Shown piece by piece: positions 7,344-15,041 of a stretch of 64,000 bases of DNA. Both the position numbers and the translations under genes were made by a program. The notes below the pieces were generated by a model. That model did not search any database. It was not told the origin of the DNA and worked only from the letters and a program-made list of their open reading frames with translations. Position 1 is the stretch's first letter. Every line of letters starts with the position of its first letter. The stretch spans positions 43,313 through 107,312 of the forward strand of contig CAYHAL010000002.1 of assembly GCA_964354655.1 (NCBI GenBank), written 5' to 3'. This DNA is from E44-bin46 sp964354655 (GTDB lineage: Bacteria; Chloroflexota; Dehalococcoidia; Dehalococcoidales; E44-bin46).

Positions 7344-8702
7344 TTAACCTATTCTGTCTCCTTCCCCAAATAGGCGACCTTGTATTTTTGCCTGCTCAAT
7401 TGCCTCACCAACTACAAACAGAGACCCGGCAACGCAGACGAGGTCTCGAGCCCCAGCCATATTTAGAGCCAGAGATAACGCTTCAGAAACCGCCCCTACT
7501 GCTTGAACTTCCACTCCGCACCGTCTAAATGTAGCTATGAGTTGTTCCAATGACATCGCCCGAGGATGACGAGAGCGGGTGACAATCACCTTATCAAATA
7601 AAGGCACCAATTCTGAAATTATGCCAGCTACATCCTTATCCGACGATACGCCTATAACCAAGATGGCTCGGTCAAAGGCAAAGTATTGGACCAGAGACTG
7701 CTTTAGCTTCCGGGCTGAGTCAGGGTTATGCGCCCCATCAACTACCAGTAGCGGGCGATGGCTCAGAATCTGGAACCGACCTGGCCAGCTTACCTTCGCC
7801 AGACCATTAATGATACTATCCCTGGAAATATTAAACCCCCTCCCAGCCAAGACCTCCAGGGCAGCCACCGCGGTAGCTGCGTTCTCCAGTTGGTAGTGAC
7901 CAAGCAATGGGATGGATAGCTCATAACTACCCAGCTTTCCCTTCACTTGAAGTAATTGCCTCTCAGCGTCAAAACTAAGGCTCTGCCAGACGACATCGCT
8001 GCCTACCCTGACCAGCCCGGCGTTACAATTGAGGCAGGTCTTTTCTATTACCTGAGCCACTTCATCCGGCTGTGGCGACATCACCACCATAGAGCCGGAC
8101 TTGATAATCCCTGCCTTCTCGCCAGCAATTTCAGCTAAAGAGCTACCCAATACATCAGTATGGTCAAAGCTAATCGAGGTAATAATGCAAACCTCGGGCT
8201 GGATTACATTGGTGGCATCAAGCCTACCCCCCAACCCTACCTCCACCACCTGAAAATCAACCCCTTCTAGCTTGAAGTGGGCAAAGCCCAACGCCGTCAA
8301 CAGCTCAAAGGTGGTCAACTGACCATAGGTAGCTTTCTCATTTACCGCCTCAACCTCAGGCTTGAGCTTCTCCACCAGAGCCATAAGCTCCTCTTCGGTG
8401 ATTAATTCACCATTAACTCTAATGCGCTCCCTTAGGTCGTTAAGGTGGGGCGAGGTATACAGCCCGGTAGTATAACCAGAAGCGATAAGAACTGCCGTCA
8501 CCATAGCCGCCACGCTCCCCTTGCCCTTGGTGCCGGCAATGTGGACCGACTTGGCTGCCAGGTGGGGATTGCCTAAGCGAAACAGCAGTTCCTCCACCCG
8601 CCTCAGGTCATAATTAACCGCACTGCGCGGCAGGTGCATGGTTTCATAGTCAATGAAACTATAGAGGTAATCTAGAGCCTGCTGGTAGGAATTGCTTAAC
8701 AA
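7344..8702 (-). CDS. folC: Folylpolyglutamate / dihydrofolate synthase FolC
   Basis: A Mur-ligase-type enzyme, 452 aa, that adds glutamate to folates and may also make dihydrofolate. Visible are HIAGTKGKGSVAAM (P-loop, about residue 53), GLYTSPHL, the SFDHTDVLG metal-site region, GHYQLENAATAVAAL and VDGAHNPDSARKL. The length is typical for bifunctional FolC. It is convergent with the SWIM gene (9 bases apart). Its upstream flank is repeat copy 2. Confidence 0.95.
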   Translation of the reverse strand: MLSNSYQQALDYLYSFIDYETMHLPRSAVNYDLRRVEELLFRLGNPHLAAKSVHIAGTKGKGSVAAMVTAVLIASGYTTGLYTSPHLNDLRERIRVNGELITEEELMALVEKLKPEVEAVNEKATYGQLTTFELLTALGFAHFKLEGVDFQVVEVGLGGRLDATNVIQPEVCIITSISFDHTDVLGSSLAEIAGEKAGIIKSGSMVVMSPQPDEVAQVIEKTCLNCNAGLVRVGSDVVWQSLSFDAERQLLQVKGKLGSYELSIPLLGHYQLENAATAVAALEVLAGRGFNISRDSIINGLAKVSWPGRFQILSHRPLLVVDGAHNPDSARKLKQSLVQYFAFDRAILVIGVSSDKDVAGIISELVPLFDKVIVTRSRHPRAMSLEQLIATFRRCGVEVQAVGAVSEALSLALNMAGARDLVCVAGSLFVVGEAIEQAKIQGRLFGEGDRIG

Positions 8703-8777
8703 CCCTACTCCCCTGCCAAATATCTAGAGCCAATTATATCACCGCTGATTGGAGGCCAACAATTAAAACTGCATAAA

Positions 8778-8956
8778 TTGTTTAGCAACCTATCCCCTCT
8801 AGATATTTATTAACCCACCCCCTTTATCCCCCTCCCTTATGAAGGGAGGGGGAATTTGGTTATATAAGAGAGGCGAAGCCTCTCTTTGACTCTCCTTAAA
8901 AGGAGTTTGAGAGGAGCCTTGCCTCTTTTTTACTCTTAAAAGGGTGAGGTCAATAA
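8778..8956. repeat. Interspersed mosaic palindromic repeat, copy 2
   Basis: Occupies most of the 322-base divergent gap between folC and pyrF. It starts TTGTTTAGCAACCTATCCCC, continues with ATTTATTAACCCACC, the CCCCCTCCCTT...AAGGGAGGGGG palindrome, GAGAGGCGAAGCCTCTC and CTCCTTAAAAGGAG hairpins, and ends GGGTGAGGTCAATAA. Positions 8794-8941 match copy 3 (12246-12394) in opposite orientation with only a few differences. The remaining bases of the gap show no clear feature. Confidence 0.85.
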
Positions 8957-9024
8957 ATAATTCCAGCTAGTTACACTTGACGCCAATCCATATCGACTGA
9001 TAACCTTATTACAGGGGATATAAA

Positions 9025-9846
9025 GTGGACTTTATCGAAAAGCTAACCAATGCCACTCGTAAGAATAACAGCTTACTCTGTGTCGGGCTTGACCCTGACC
9101 CAAAGCTGATGCCTGATAAAATAGGCATCTTTGATTTCAACAAGGCAATTATTGATGCTACCTCTGATTTGGTGTGCGCCTACAAACTCAACCTTGCCTT
9201 TTATGAAGCCCTAGACGATGAAGGACTGGACGCCCTGAAGCGGACTATTAAATACATATCAAACGACATCCCGGTTATCGGTGACGCCAAGCGGGGGGAT
9301 ATCGGTAACACGGCTAAAGCCTACGCTAAGGCTATTTTCTCCATCTTTAACTTTGATGCCACCACCGTGAATCCATACCTTGGCTTTGACTCAATAGAGC
9401 CCTTCATCCAGTATAAAGACAGAGGGGTGTTCATCCTGTGCCGGACGTCAAACGCTGGTGCTCTGGACTTCCAGTCTCTTCGCTGTGAGGCAGAGCCTGA
9501 CTACCGCCCGCTATTTGAGCTGGTAGCCATCAAGGCTAGCCAATGGAACATATATGGCAACATCGGGCTAGTTGTTGGCGCTACCTACCCCAAGGAGCTA
9601 AAGCTGATTCGGCAGAGTCACCCCGATATGCCAATTCTGATACCGGGCATTGGTGCCCAGAGGGGAGACCTAGCCTCAGCGGTTCGCTATGGGGTTAATG
9701 CTCAAGGGGAGAAGGCGATTATCAGCTCATCACGGCAAATTATATACGCCTCACGAGAAGCGGACTTCGCCCAGGCAGCACGGCAGGCAGCTTCATCACT
9801 GCGAGAACAGATTAACCATCATCTCTCTACCCGCAAATCAGGGTGA
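9025..9846 (+). CDS. pyrF: Orotidine 5'-phosphate decarboxylase, group 2
   Basis: Makes UMP from OMP, the last step of de novo pyrimidine synthesis. The 273-aa length and LCVGLDPDPKLMP mark the longer group 2 (mycobacterial-type) enzymes. The catalytic Lys/Asp array is in GDAKRGDIGNTAKAYA (about 91-106) and the phosphate-binding region is near IPGIGAQRGD. The start is GTG at 9025 behind a weak AGGGGAT. It heads a run of four same-strand genes ending with dinB. pyrE lies separately at 20990. Confidence 0.95.
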   Translation: MDFIEKLTNATRKNNSLLCVGLDPDPKLMPDKIGIFDFNKAIIDATSDLVCAYKLNLAFYEALDDEGLDALKRTIKYISNDIPVIGDAKRGDIGNTAKAYAKAIFSIFNFDATTVNPYLGFDSIEPFIQYKDRGVFILCRTSNAGALDFQSLRCEAEPDYRPLFELVAIKASQWNIYGNIGLVVGATYPKELKLIRQSHPDMPILIPGIGAQRGDLASAVRYGVNAQGEKAIISSSRQIIYASREADFAQAARQAASSLREQINHHLSTRKSG

Positions 9847-9856
9847 TGTAATTAGA

Positions 9857-10084
9857 ATGGCTAGACTGGGAGGGCAGGTGGTAAAAAGCTTTATCATTGC
9901 TCAGGGAAACGAGGAGAGGCTGGAACTAAAGGTTGTGGCTCAGCTTAAAGGTAAAGGGCTGGAAGACGAGGGCTTTACCTTTGGACTTTGGCTCCTGGAG
10001 AATGCGTCAAGCCCCTTTCTGAAAGGACTGGCTGAGGCAATGGATGAGGCGGAGATAAGGAAAAAGGTGGGGCTGGGGTATTAA
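9857..10084 (+). CDS. Small uncharacterised protein (75 aa)
   Basis: I do not recognise a family. ATG 9857 follows the pyrF stop by 10 bases, and the frame ends 1-2 bases before the next gene. The protein is charged and soluble (FIIAQGNEERLELKVVAQLKG), with no membrane segment or Cys pairs. The tight spacing and same strand argue that it is real and translated with pyrF, DUF951 and dinB. A longer upstream extension of the frame overlaps pyrF and is not used. Confidence 0.6.
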   Translation: MARLGGQVVKSFIIAQGNEERLELKVVAQLKGKGLEDEGFTFGLWLLENASSPFLKGLAEAMDEAEIRKKVGLGY

Positions 10085-10085
10085 A

Positions 10086-10277
10086 ATGGTCATGCCAATA
10101 AAGCTGGGCGATGTGGTTCGCCTCAAGAAGAAGCACCCCTGTGGTAGCTATGAGTGGCAGGTAGTAAGGCTGGGCGCTGATATCGGGATTAAATGCCTTA
10201 AATGCCAGCGCCGTGTCCTCCTCGACCGCAGCGTCTTTGAGCATAGAATTATAACCTTTGTTTCCCGGGGAGAATAA
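10086..10277 (+). CDS. DUF951 family small protein
   Basis: A 63-aa protein with the DUF951 pattern LGDVVRLKKKHPCGSYEW, then GADIGIKCLKCQRRVLL. A Cys in the HPCG motif and a CxxC form a likely small zinc site. The function is not established; the family is widespread in Firmicutes and Chloroflexi, often near replication genes. Its TAA overlaps the dinB ATG (TAATG), so the two are translationally coupled. Confidence 0.82.
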   Translation: MVMPIKLGDVVRLKKKHPCGSYEWQVVRLGADIGIKCLKCQRRVLLDRSVFEHRIITFVSRGE

Positions 10278-11497
10278 TGGCTCGCCAGATTATGCACATT
10301 GACCTTGATGCCTTCTTTGTCTCAGTGGAGCAGGTAGAAAATCCTGAGCTTAAAGGTAAACCGGTAGTGGTCGGCGGTAGACCTGACCAGCGAGGTGTAG
10401 TTGCCTCCGCCTCATATGAAGCCCGGGCTTTTGGTTTACGTGCCGGTATGCCCCTTACCACCGCCTCCCGCCTCTGCCCCCAAGCCATCTTCATACAGGG
10501 CAGCTTCTCCAAATATCAGGTTGCCTCACAAAGGTTTATGGCTATCCTGGCTGATTTTTCACCCTACCTTGAGCCGGTAAGCCTTGACGAAGCCTACCTG
10601 GATGTAACCGGTTTTGAATCCCTTTATGGCTCTATTCATCAAATGGCGGTAGCTATAAAAAAACGAATTAAGGACGAGTTAGGGCTTTGCGCCTCGATAG
10701 GCATCGCTAGCTGCAAGGTAGTAGCCAAGGTTGCCTCTGAATTATCAAAGCCGGACGGACTAATGGAGGTAGCTGTGGGAGAGGAGCGCTCCTTCCTGTC
10801 ACCGCTGCCCATAACCAAACTGCCCGGAATCGGTAAGAAGACTGAGCGAATACTAAATGGCTTAGGCATCAATACTATAGCTCATCTATCTATTATGCCG
10901 TTAAGCGCCCTTAAAAGCCATTTTGGTGCGTTTGGTGAAATTCTATGGCGCTACTCTAGGGGCATTGATGATAGAAAAGTGGAACCCCCGGCTGAGGCTA
11001 AGTCCATCAGCCGAGAGACCACTTTCGGCAAGGACACCAGAGACCATTCCCTGCTCAAGGCAACGCTACGTTATCTCAGTGAACGGGTTGGTAGCCAGCT
11101 ACGCCAGCGAGGTAAGCAAGCCAGGTGCGTAACCCTAAAACTTAGATATGCCAACTTCACCACTATTACCCGTCGTCACACCCTGAGACAAGGCAGCGAT
11201 AGCGACCAGACCATCTTTGATACCGGGGTAGGGCTATTAAACCAGGCGCTTTCTCAACAAAAGCCAAAAGTCCGCCTTATCGGCATCAGGGTATCAAACC
11301 TGACCGAGCCAGGAAGACAGCTGGACATGCTGGACTTGTCAGCCCGAAGGCTGGAGCAACTAAATAGAGCCATTGACCGCATCCGCAAAAAGTACGGCTT
11401 CACCGCCATCCAAACCGGCCGCACATTGCTACTAAAAGACATCTTCCCCCCAACCGACGAAGGCTACACCCTCCACACCCCGAGCCTTTCACGGTAA
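10277..11497 (+). CDS. dinB: DNA polymerase IV (Y-family)
   Basis: Translesion DNA polymerase, 406 aa. Palm motifs are MHIDLDAFFVSVEQ (metal Asp near residue 7) and SLDEAYLD (about 102). Helix-hairpin-helix LPGIGKKTERIL follows, then a little-finger domain from about 240. QLDMLDL near residue 355 looks like an internal beta-clamp-binding motif. It is translationally coupled to DUF951. I see no SOS box near the operon start, so induction by LexA is not supported here. Confidence 0.94.
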   Translation: MARQIMHIDLDAFFVSVEQVENPELKGKPVVVGGRPDQRGVVASASYEARAFGLRAGMPLTTASRLCPQAIFIQGSFSKYQVASQRFMAILADFSPYLEPVSLDEAYLDVTGFESLYGSIHQMAVAIKKRIKDELGLCASIGIASCKVVAKVASELSKPDGLMEVAVGEERSFLSPLPITKLPGIGKKTERILNGLGINTIAHLSIMPLSALKSHFGAFGEILWRYSRGIDDRKVEPPAEAKSISRETTFGKDTRDHSLLKATLRYLSERVGSQLRQRGKQARCVTLKLRYANFTTITRRHTLRQGSDSDQTIFDTGVGLLNQALSQQKPKVRLIGIRVSNLTEPGRQLDMLDLSARRLEQLNRAIDRIRKKYGFTAIQTGRTLLLKDIFPPTDEGYTLHTPSLSR

Positions 11498-11509
11498 AGA
11501 TTAACAAGC

Positions 11510-11537
11510 GAGGCTACACCGTTTTGGGTGTAGCCTC
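11510..11537 (+). terminator. Hairpin after dinB, candidate terminator
   Basis: GAGGCTACACC-GTTTTG-GGTGTAGCCTC, a perfect 11-bp stem with a 6-nt loop, starting 13 bases after the dinB stop. No T-run follows, so it may be a factor-dependent terminator or an mRNA 3'-end stabiliser. Confidence 0.55.
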
Positions 11538-11616
11538 CAGCAGTCGCCCCCTATCTGTCAGCCGACGTAAAAGATGATTCAAAGATTGGTAATAATTTGC
11601 TCTTATGCTACCTGAA

Positions 11617-11949
11617 CTACTTTTTGGCAGGGAACATTTGCTCTGCCGTCTTGTAAGCCTCAATGATGGCTTTCATAGATTGGTTGAAATCAGCCAGCGG
11701 ATAGACCTCAAAATTCAAGAATCCGCCCATCGGCGCTCCAGCAAGCGTTTGAGCCACGTCTTCAGCGGACGGATGCTCACAAATAGCTACGATGCGCCCC
11801 CAGCCAGAGGTAGAGTAAATTTCCAGCACTTTGCCCGCCTTCTTTAGCTGATTTATCCAGGCAACACTTGCTTCAAAAAGCTGCCTGCTTATGGCTGATG
11901 GAACCATGGAAAACGTGTCCTTAACCGTACATATGATTAGGAATTTCAT
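11617..11949 (-). CDS. Muconolactone delta-isomerase-like dimeric alpha/beta barrel protein
   Basis: A 110-aa protein, MKFLIICTVKDTFS at its start and GWGRIVAICEHPSAEDVAQTL and NFEVYPLADFN later, resembling the small muconolactone-isomerase fold (ferredoxin-like, dimeric). No aromatic-degradation genes are nearby, so the family name should not be read as the reaction. The ATG overlaps the stop of a decayed upstream frame (ATGA), implying that it was once the second gene of an operon. Family recognition is tentative. Confidence 0.6.
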   Translation of the reverse strand: MKFLIICTVKDTFSMVPSAISRQLFEASVAWINQLKKAGKVLEIYSTSGWGRIVAICEHPSAEDVAQTLAGAPMGGFLNFEVYPLADFNQSMKAIIEAYKTAEQMFPAKK

Positions 11950-12155
11950 CTTTCCCCCTCCTTTCGGCTCTCAATGTTCGGGGCGACCAAATTAGCAATG
12001 ATATATTGCTCCCATTCATAGCCAATGTCAAGCCCAAATCCAGCCCACTTGAATCTGTCAGGGTCAGAAAAGCCAACTCGCCCTCCGATTAGGGGAAAAT
12101 CCTCCCTATTTCTCTCATTTCAGCCCAATTTGAGTCCAGCCTCTTGGTAAAAAGA
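11946..12155 (-). pseudogene. 5'-truncated, frameshifted gene remnant cut off at repeat copy 3
   Basis: On the minus strand two adjoining frames read like one protein: RLDSNWAEMREIGRIFP (frame ending at a TAA near 12096), then PLIGGRVGFSDPDRFKWAG continuing to a TGA at 11946-11948. Adding one C to the CCCC run between them would join the frames. No start codon with a Shine-Dalgarno precedes the second part, and the first part runs directly into repeat copy 3 at 12156. The stop overlaps the next gene's ATG, as in an operon. I do not recognise the family. Confidence 0.5.
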
Positions 12156-12406
12156 TTGTTTAGAAACCTATCCCCCTGCCCCCTTCCCTTATTAAGGGAA
12201 GGGGGGAATTGAGGTAAGAGAGGGGCTTCGCCCCTCTAAAACTCCTTTTAAGAGTTAAAAAAGAGGCAAGGCTCCTCTCAAACTCCTTTTAAGGAGAGTC
12301 AAAGAGAGGCTTCGCCTCTCTTATATAACCAATTTCCCCCTCCCTTATGAAGGGAGGGGGATAAAGGGGGTGGGTTAATAAATATCTAAAGGGGTGAGGT
12401 TGATAA
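12156..12406. repeat. Interspersed mosaic palindromic repeat, copy 3
   Basis: Lies in the 534-base gap between 11950 and 12483. It starts TTGTTTAGAAACCTATCCCC, has a CCCTTATTAAGGG palindrome, GAGGGGCTTCGCCCCTC, CTCCTTTTAAGGAG, GAGAGGCTTCGCCTCTC and CCCTCCCTTATGAAGGGAGGG hairpins, and ends GGGGTGAGGTTGATAA. The part 12246-12394 is the near-identical inverse of copy 2. It abuts the decayed gene remnant on its left. Confidence 0.87.
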
Positions 12407-12425
12407 CCAATCTCTTGGTAAGTCC

Positions 12426-12454
12426 TTGTTTTCTAGCCTATTTACACCTATAAT
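12426..12454 (+). promoter_or_regulatory. Sigma-70-type promoter of ilvE
   Basis: TTGTTT at 12426-12431, 17-nt spacer, TATAAT at 12449-12454, then the AGAGGAG Shine-Dalgarno and ATG 12484. It sits just downstream of repeat copy 3. Confidence 0.6.
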
Positions 12455-12483
12455 AGACTTCGTAGTAAGAGAGGAGATTTAAG

Positions 12484-13392
12484 ATGCCATTATATGCCTA
12501 TTTCCGTAAACAGTTCGTATCGCTATCCGAAGCCAAGTTAGGAATTATGACCCATTGCCTTCACTACGGTACCGCTGCTTTTGAGGGTATCCGGGGTAAC
12601 TGGAATAGCCAAAAAAAGCAGCTCTACCTCTTCCGTCATAAAGAGCATTATCAACGACTGCTTAACGGCTGCCAGATATTGAAGATTGACCTACCCCACA
12701 CTATTGATGAGCTGTGTCAGATAACAGTTGAACTGGTAAAGAGGTGCCGTTTTCAGGAAGACATATATGTCCGCCCTATCGCCTATAAGAGTTCTGAGGC
12801 GCTGGGTGTCCGTCTTCATGACCTAGATGTTGATTTCTCAGCCTTTGCTATCCCCTGGGGTCCGTATTTGGATATGGATGGAGTAAGATGCTGCGTCTCT
12901 TCCTGGCGGCGCCCTAGTGACACACCACAGGCTAAGATTACCGGCCTCTATGTCAATAACGCCCTGGCTAAGACCGAAGCCATTGAAAATGGCTTTGATG
13001 AGGCGATTATGCTTACCTCGGATGGCTATGTCTCCGAAGGGAGTGGTGAGAATATCTTCGTGGTTATAGGCGGCAAGCTAGTAACCCCGCCCCCCTATGA
13101 CCTTATGCTAGTGGGGATTACCCGCGATACGGTAATAAAGCTAGCACGAAACGAACTGGCTATAGAGACGATAGAACGGCAGATTGACCGCAGTGAGCTT
13201 TATACCGCTGAAGAATGTTTTTTAACCGGCACTGCCGCCAATGTTACCCCAGTAGCTGAGATAGATCGTCGCAAGATAGGTAGCGGTCAAGCCGGTGAAA
13301 TAACCAAGAGGTTACAACAAATCTACCTTGAGGTAATACAAGGTAACAATCCCAAATACCTTGAGTGGTGCACCCCAGTCTATAAGCAATAA
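12484..13392 (+). CDS. ilvE: Branched-chain amino acid aminotransferase
   Basis: PLP enzyme, 302 aa, fold type IV, for the last step of valine, leucine and isoleucine synthesis. Visible are HYGTAAFEGIRG (about 23-34), NALAKTEAIENGFDEAIMLT with the PLP Lys, SEGSGENIFVV and FLTGTAANVTPV. Shine-Dalgarno AGAGGAG is 7 bases before ATG. It is preceded by a good promoter and is convergent with the aldolase gene (1 base apart). Confidence 0.94.
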   Translation: MPLYAYFRKQFVSLSEAKLGIMTHCLHYGTAAFEGIRGNWNSQKKQLYLFRHKEHYQRLLNGCQILKIDLPHTIDELCQITVELVKRCRFQEDIYVRPIAYKSSEALGVRLHDLDVDFSAFAIPWGPYLDMDGVRCCVSSWRRPSDTPQAKITGLYVNNALAKTEAIENGFDEAIMLTSDGYVSEGSGENIFVVIGGKLVTPPPYDLMLVGITRDTVIKLARNELAIETIERQIDRSELYTAEECFLTGTAANVTPVAEIDRRKIGSGQAGEITKRLQQIYLEVIQGNNPKYLEWCTPVYKQ

Positions 13393-13393
13393 G

Positions 13394-13963
13394 CTATTCT
13401 TTATCTTGACCTACCTGTAATGACTTCAACAGGCAAATGACCTGGCAGCTTTCCTCTAGGGTAGTGGTACAGCTATAGGCCTCTTCAAGCAGTTGCCCAA
13501 TGGCGAAACTACCATGCCCATGAACCATAACAATCCGGTGTTTCCTTAATGCCTGGGCAATTATATCAGCCAGACCCCCTGGTTTTACCTCCATATGCCA
13601 ACCAAGGACTGGGACTCGACCCATCATGGTCAAACCTTCGGCAACATTGGGCACAATCTCAGTTTCAACTAATGACAGGGCAACGGCGTGAGGCGGGTGA
13701 GCGTGAACAATGGCTAATGCCGGAGTCTCCTGATAAATAGCCCGATGGACAGCTAATTCAATTGAAGCCAGTGGTGTACACCGGTCGTTTTTACATATCC
13801 CAGTCTCAATCAAATCAGGCTCCTGTAAGCAACTGAGACTACAGCCGCGGCGGGTAATAATTAAATGGTCTCCCAGTCTAACACTCAGATTCCCACTATG
13901 GGAACAGACAAGCCCCCGGGTGAAAAGCTCGCGACCTACGGTCTGAAACTGAGATAAGAGCAT
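13394..13963 (-). CDS. Class II aldolase/adducin family protein
   Basis: A 189-aa zinc aldolase-like protein. The metal His ligands are in VHAHPPHAVAL and VHGHGSFAIG, the catalytic Glu in SIELAVHRAIY, and the phosphate-binding SHSGNLSVR near residue 21. The family includes fuculose-phosphate aldolase, methylthioribulose-phosphate dehydratase and others; the substrate is not decidable here. It lies upstream of convergent ilvE and 42 bases after lexA on the same strand. Confidence 0.85.
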   Translation of the reverse strand: MLLSQFQTVGRELFTRGLVCSHSGNLSVRLGDHLIITRRGCSLSCLQEPDLIETGICKNDRCTPLASIELAVHRAIYQETPALAIVHAHPPHAVALSLVETEIVPNVAEGLTMMGRVPVLGWHMEVKPGGLADIIAQALRKHRIVMVHGHGSFAIGQLLEEAYSCTTTLEESCQVICLLKSLQVGQDKE

Positions 13964-14005
13964 AATCCTCTCTTTCTATAACCGATTTATCCCCCGAGAG
14001 GTCAA

Positions 14006-14647
14006 CTACACCAACTGCCTGATAACGGCAATAACCCTGCCCTGAATCTCAACATTATCCGGGTCAACATATATCGGCTCCATCTGGCTATTTGCCGGCT
14101 GAAGTCGAACCCGACCCGGCTCGGCATAAAATTTCTTCAGCGTAGCCTCTTTTTCAGCCTTAAGCCATATGGCTGCCATCTCCCCATTCTCCACTGAATT
14201 CACATACTCCATCAATACAAAATCACCATCATTAACCAAGGCATCAACCATTGATGACCCCCTCACCTTCAGAGCATAAACCCCCTCCCTCCCCTGCGTC
14301 AAATCTTTAGTCACCTCCAGAGTCTCTGAAGAAGCAGTAACATCCCAGGTATCGGCAGTGGGCACTGGTATCGGCTGACCAGCCGCTATTTGACCAATAA
14401 TAGGTACTTGAAGCCGAGCCCCTGGGGCAGAAGACCGGGCAACCAACTCAATTCCCCGTGACACCTCACGATGGCGGCGAATATATCCCTTCTTTTCCAA
14501 TATATTCAGGTTATAATTCACCACCGATGTCGAGCTAATCCCACACCCGGCAACTATATCCCTGATGGTAGGCGGATAACCCCTGTCCTCCCAAAAACGA
14601 TAGATAAAATTAGCTATTTTCTGCTGCTTGGGTGACAATTTCTCCAC
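14006..14647 (-). CDS. lexA: LexA repressor
   Basis: SOS repressor and self-cleaving serine protease, 213 aa. Winged HTH at 1-65 (YPPTIRDIVAGCGISSTSVVNYNL). The cleavage site is Ala-Gly in IGQIAAGQPIPV (about residues 85-96), the catalytic Ser in RGSSMVDALVNDGD and the Lys in EATLKKF. The start is TTG or ATTG-type, close to MEKLSPKQQKIANF. An SOS box lies 31-44 bases upstream, indicating autoregulation. Confidence 0.94.
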   Translation of the reverse strand: MEKLSPKQQKIANFIYRFWEDRGYPPTIRDIVAGCGISSTSVVNYNLNILEKKGYIRRHREVSRGIELVARSSAPGARLQVPIIGQIAAGQPIPVPTADTWDVTASSETLEVTKDLTQGREGVYALKVRGSSMVDALVNDGDFVLMEYVNSVENGEMAAIWLKAEKEATLKKFYAEPGRVRLQPANSQMEPIYVDPDNVEIQGRVIAVIRQLV

Positions 14648-14677
14648 CGGTCACCCCTCTAAACTGACTCAGTTTGG

Positions 14678-14691
14678 CGAACATCCGTTCT
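14678..14691 (-). promoter_or_regulatory. SOS (LexA) box upstream of lexA
   Basis: CGAACATCCGTTCT on the plus strand matches the Gram-positive-type CGAAC-N4-GTTC operator at 12 of 14 consensus positions (CGAACRNRYGTTYC). Placed just upstream of lexA, it is the expected autoregulatory site. Confidence 0.7.
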
Positions 14692-14738
14692 ATAAATGCT
14701 AAAACAAAATAAGCCCCCCTGTCAACCCCAAAACAAAT

Positions 14739-15020
14739 TTATTTAGCCGGAGCTGAAGCCTGAGCCTCATTTAGCTTCTTCATTAATCGTGATTTGCGCC
14801 GGGCAGCGTTATTGGGATGGATAACCCCCTTCTCCGCCGCTTTATCTAGAGAACCGATAGCAACTATTACCGCCTTCTGTGCCAACTCAAGCTCACCTGA
14901 GAAGATAAGCCTCTCCGCTTTGGTTATATCGGTTTTACACCGACTACGAATAGACTTATTCCTCAGCCGCCTTCTTTCAGCTACACGCACCTGTTTTTGA
15001 ACCGATTTAGTCGCTGGCAA
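14739..15020 (-). CDS. rpsT: Small ribosomal subunit protein bS20
   Basis: A 93-aa very basic protein starting MPATKSVQKQVRVAERRRLRNKSIRS and with GVIHPNNAARRKSRLMKKLNE near the end, the standard S20 layout. It binds 16S rRNA in the 30S subunit. GAGGAAG on the minus strand serves as Shine-Dalgarno. It lies 21 bases downstream of the relA gene on the same strand. Confidence 0.95.
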   Translation of the reverse strand: MPATKSVQKQVRVAERRRLRNKSIRSRCKTDITKAERLIFSGELELAQKAVIVAIGSLDKAAEKGVIHPNNAARRKSRLMKKLNEAQASAPAK

Positions 15021-15041
15021 TATCTTCCTCCTTCCTCAGGT

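Noticed and set aside
11461..11520. Direct repeat AGGCTACACC at the dinB end and in its hairpin
   Set aside because: Ten bases twice within 50 bases, one copy coding; probably chance.
14648..14738. TTGACA upstream of lexA as a promoter
   Set aside because: TTGACA is present on the minus strand, but no acceptable -10 lies 16-19 bases downstream.
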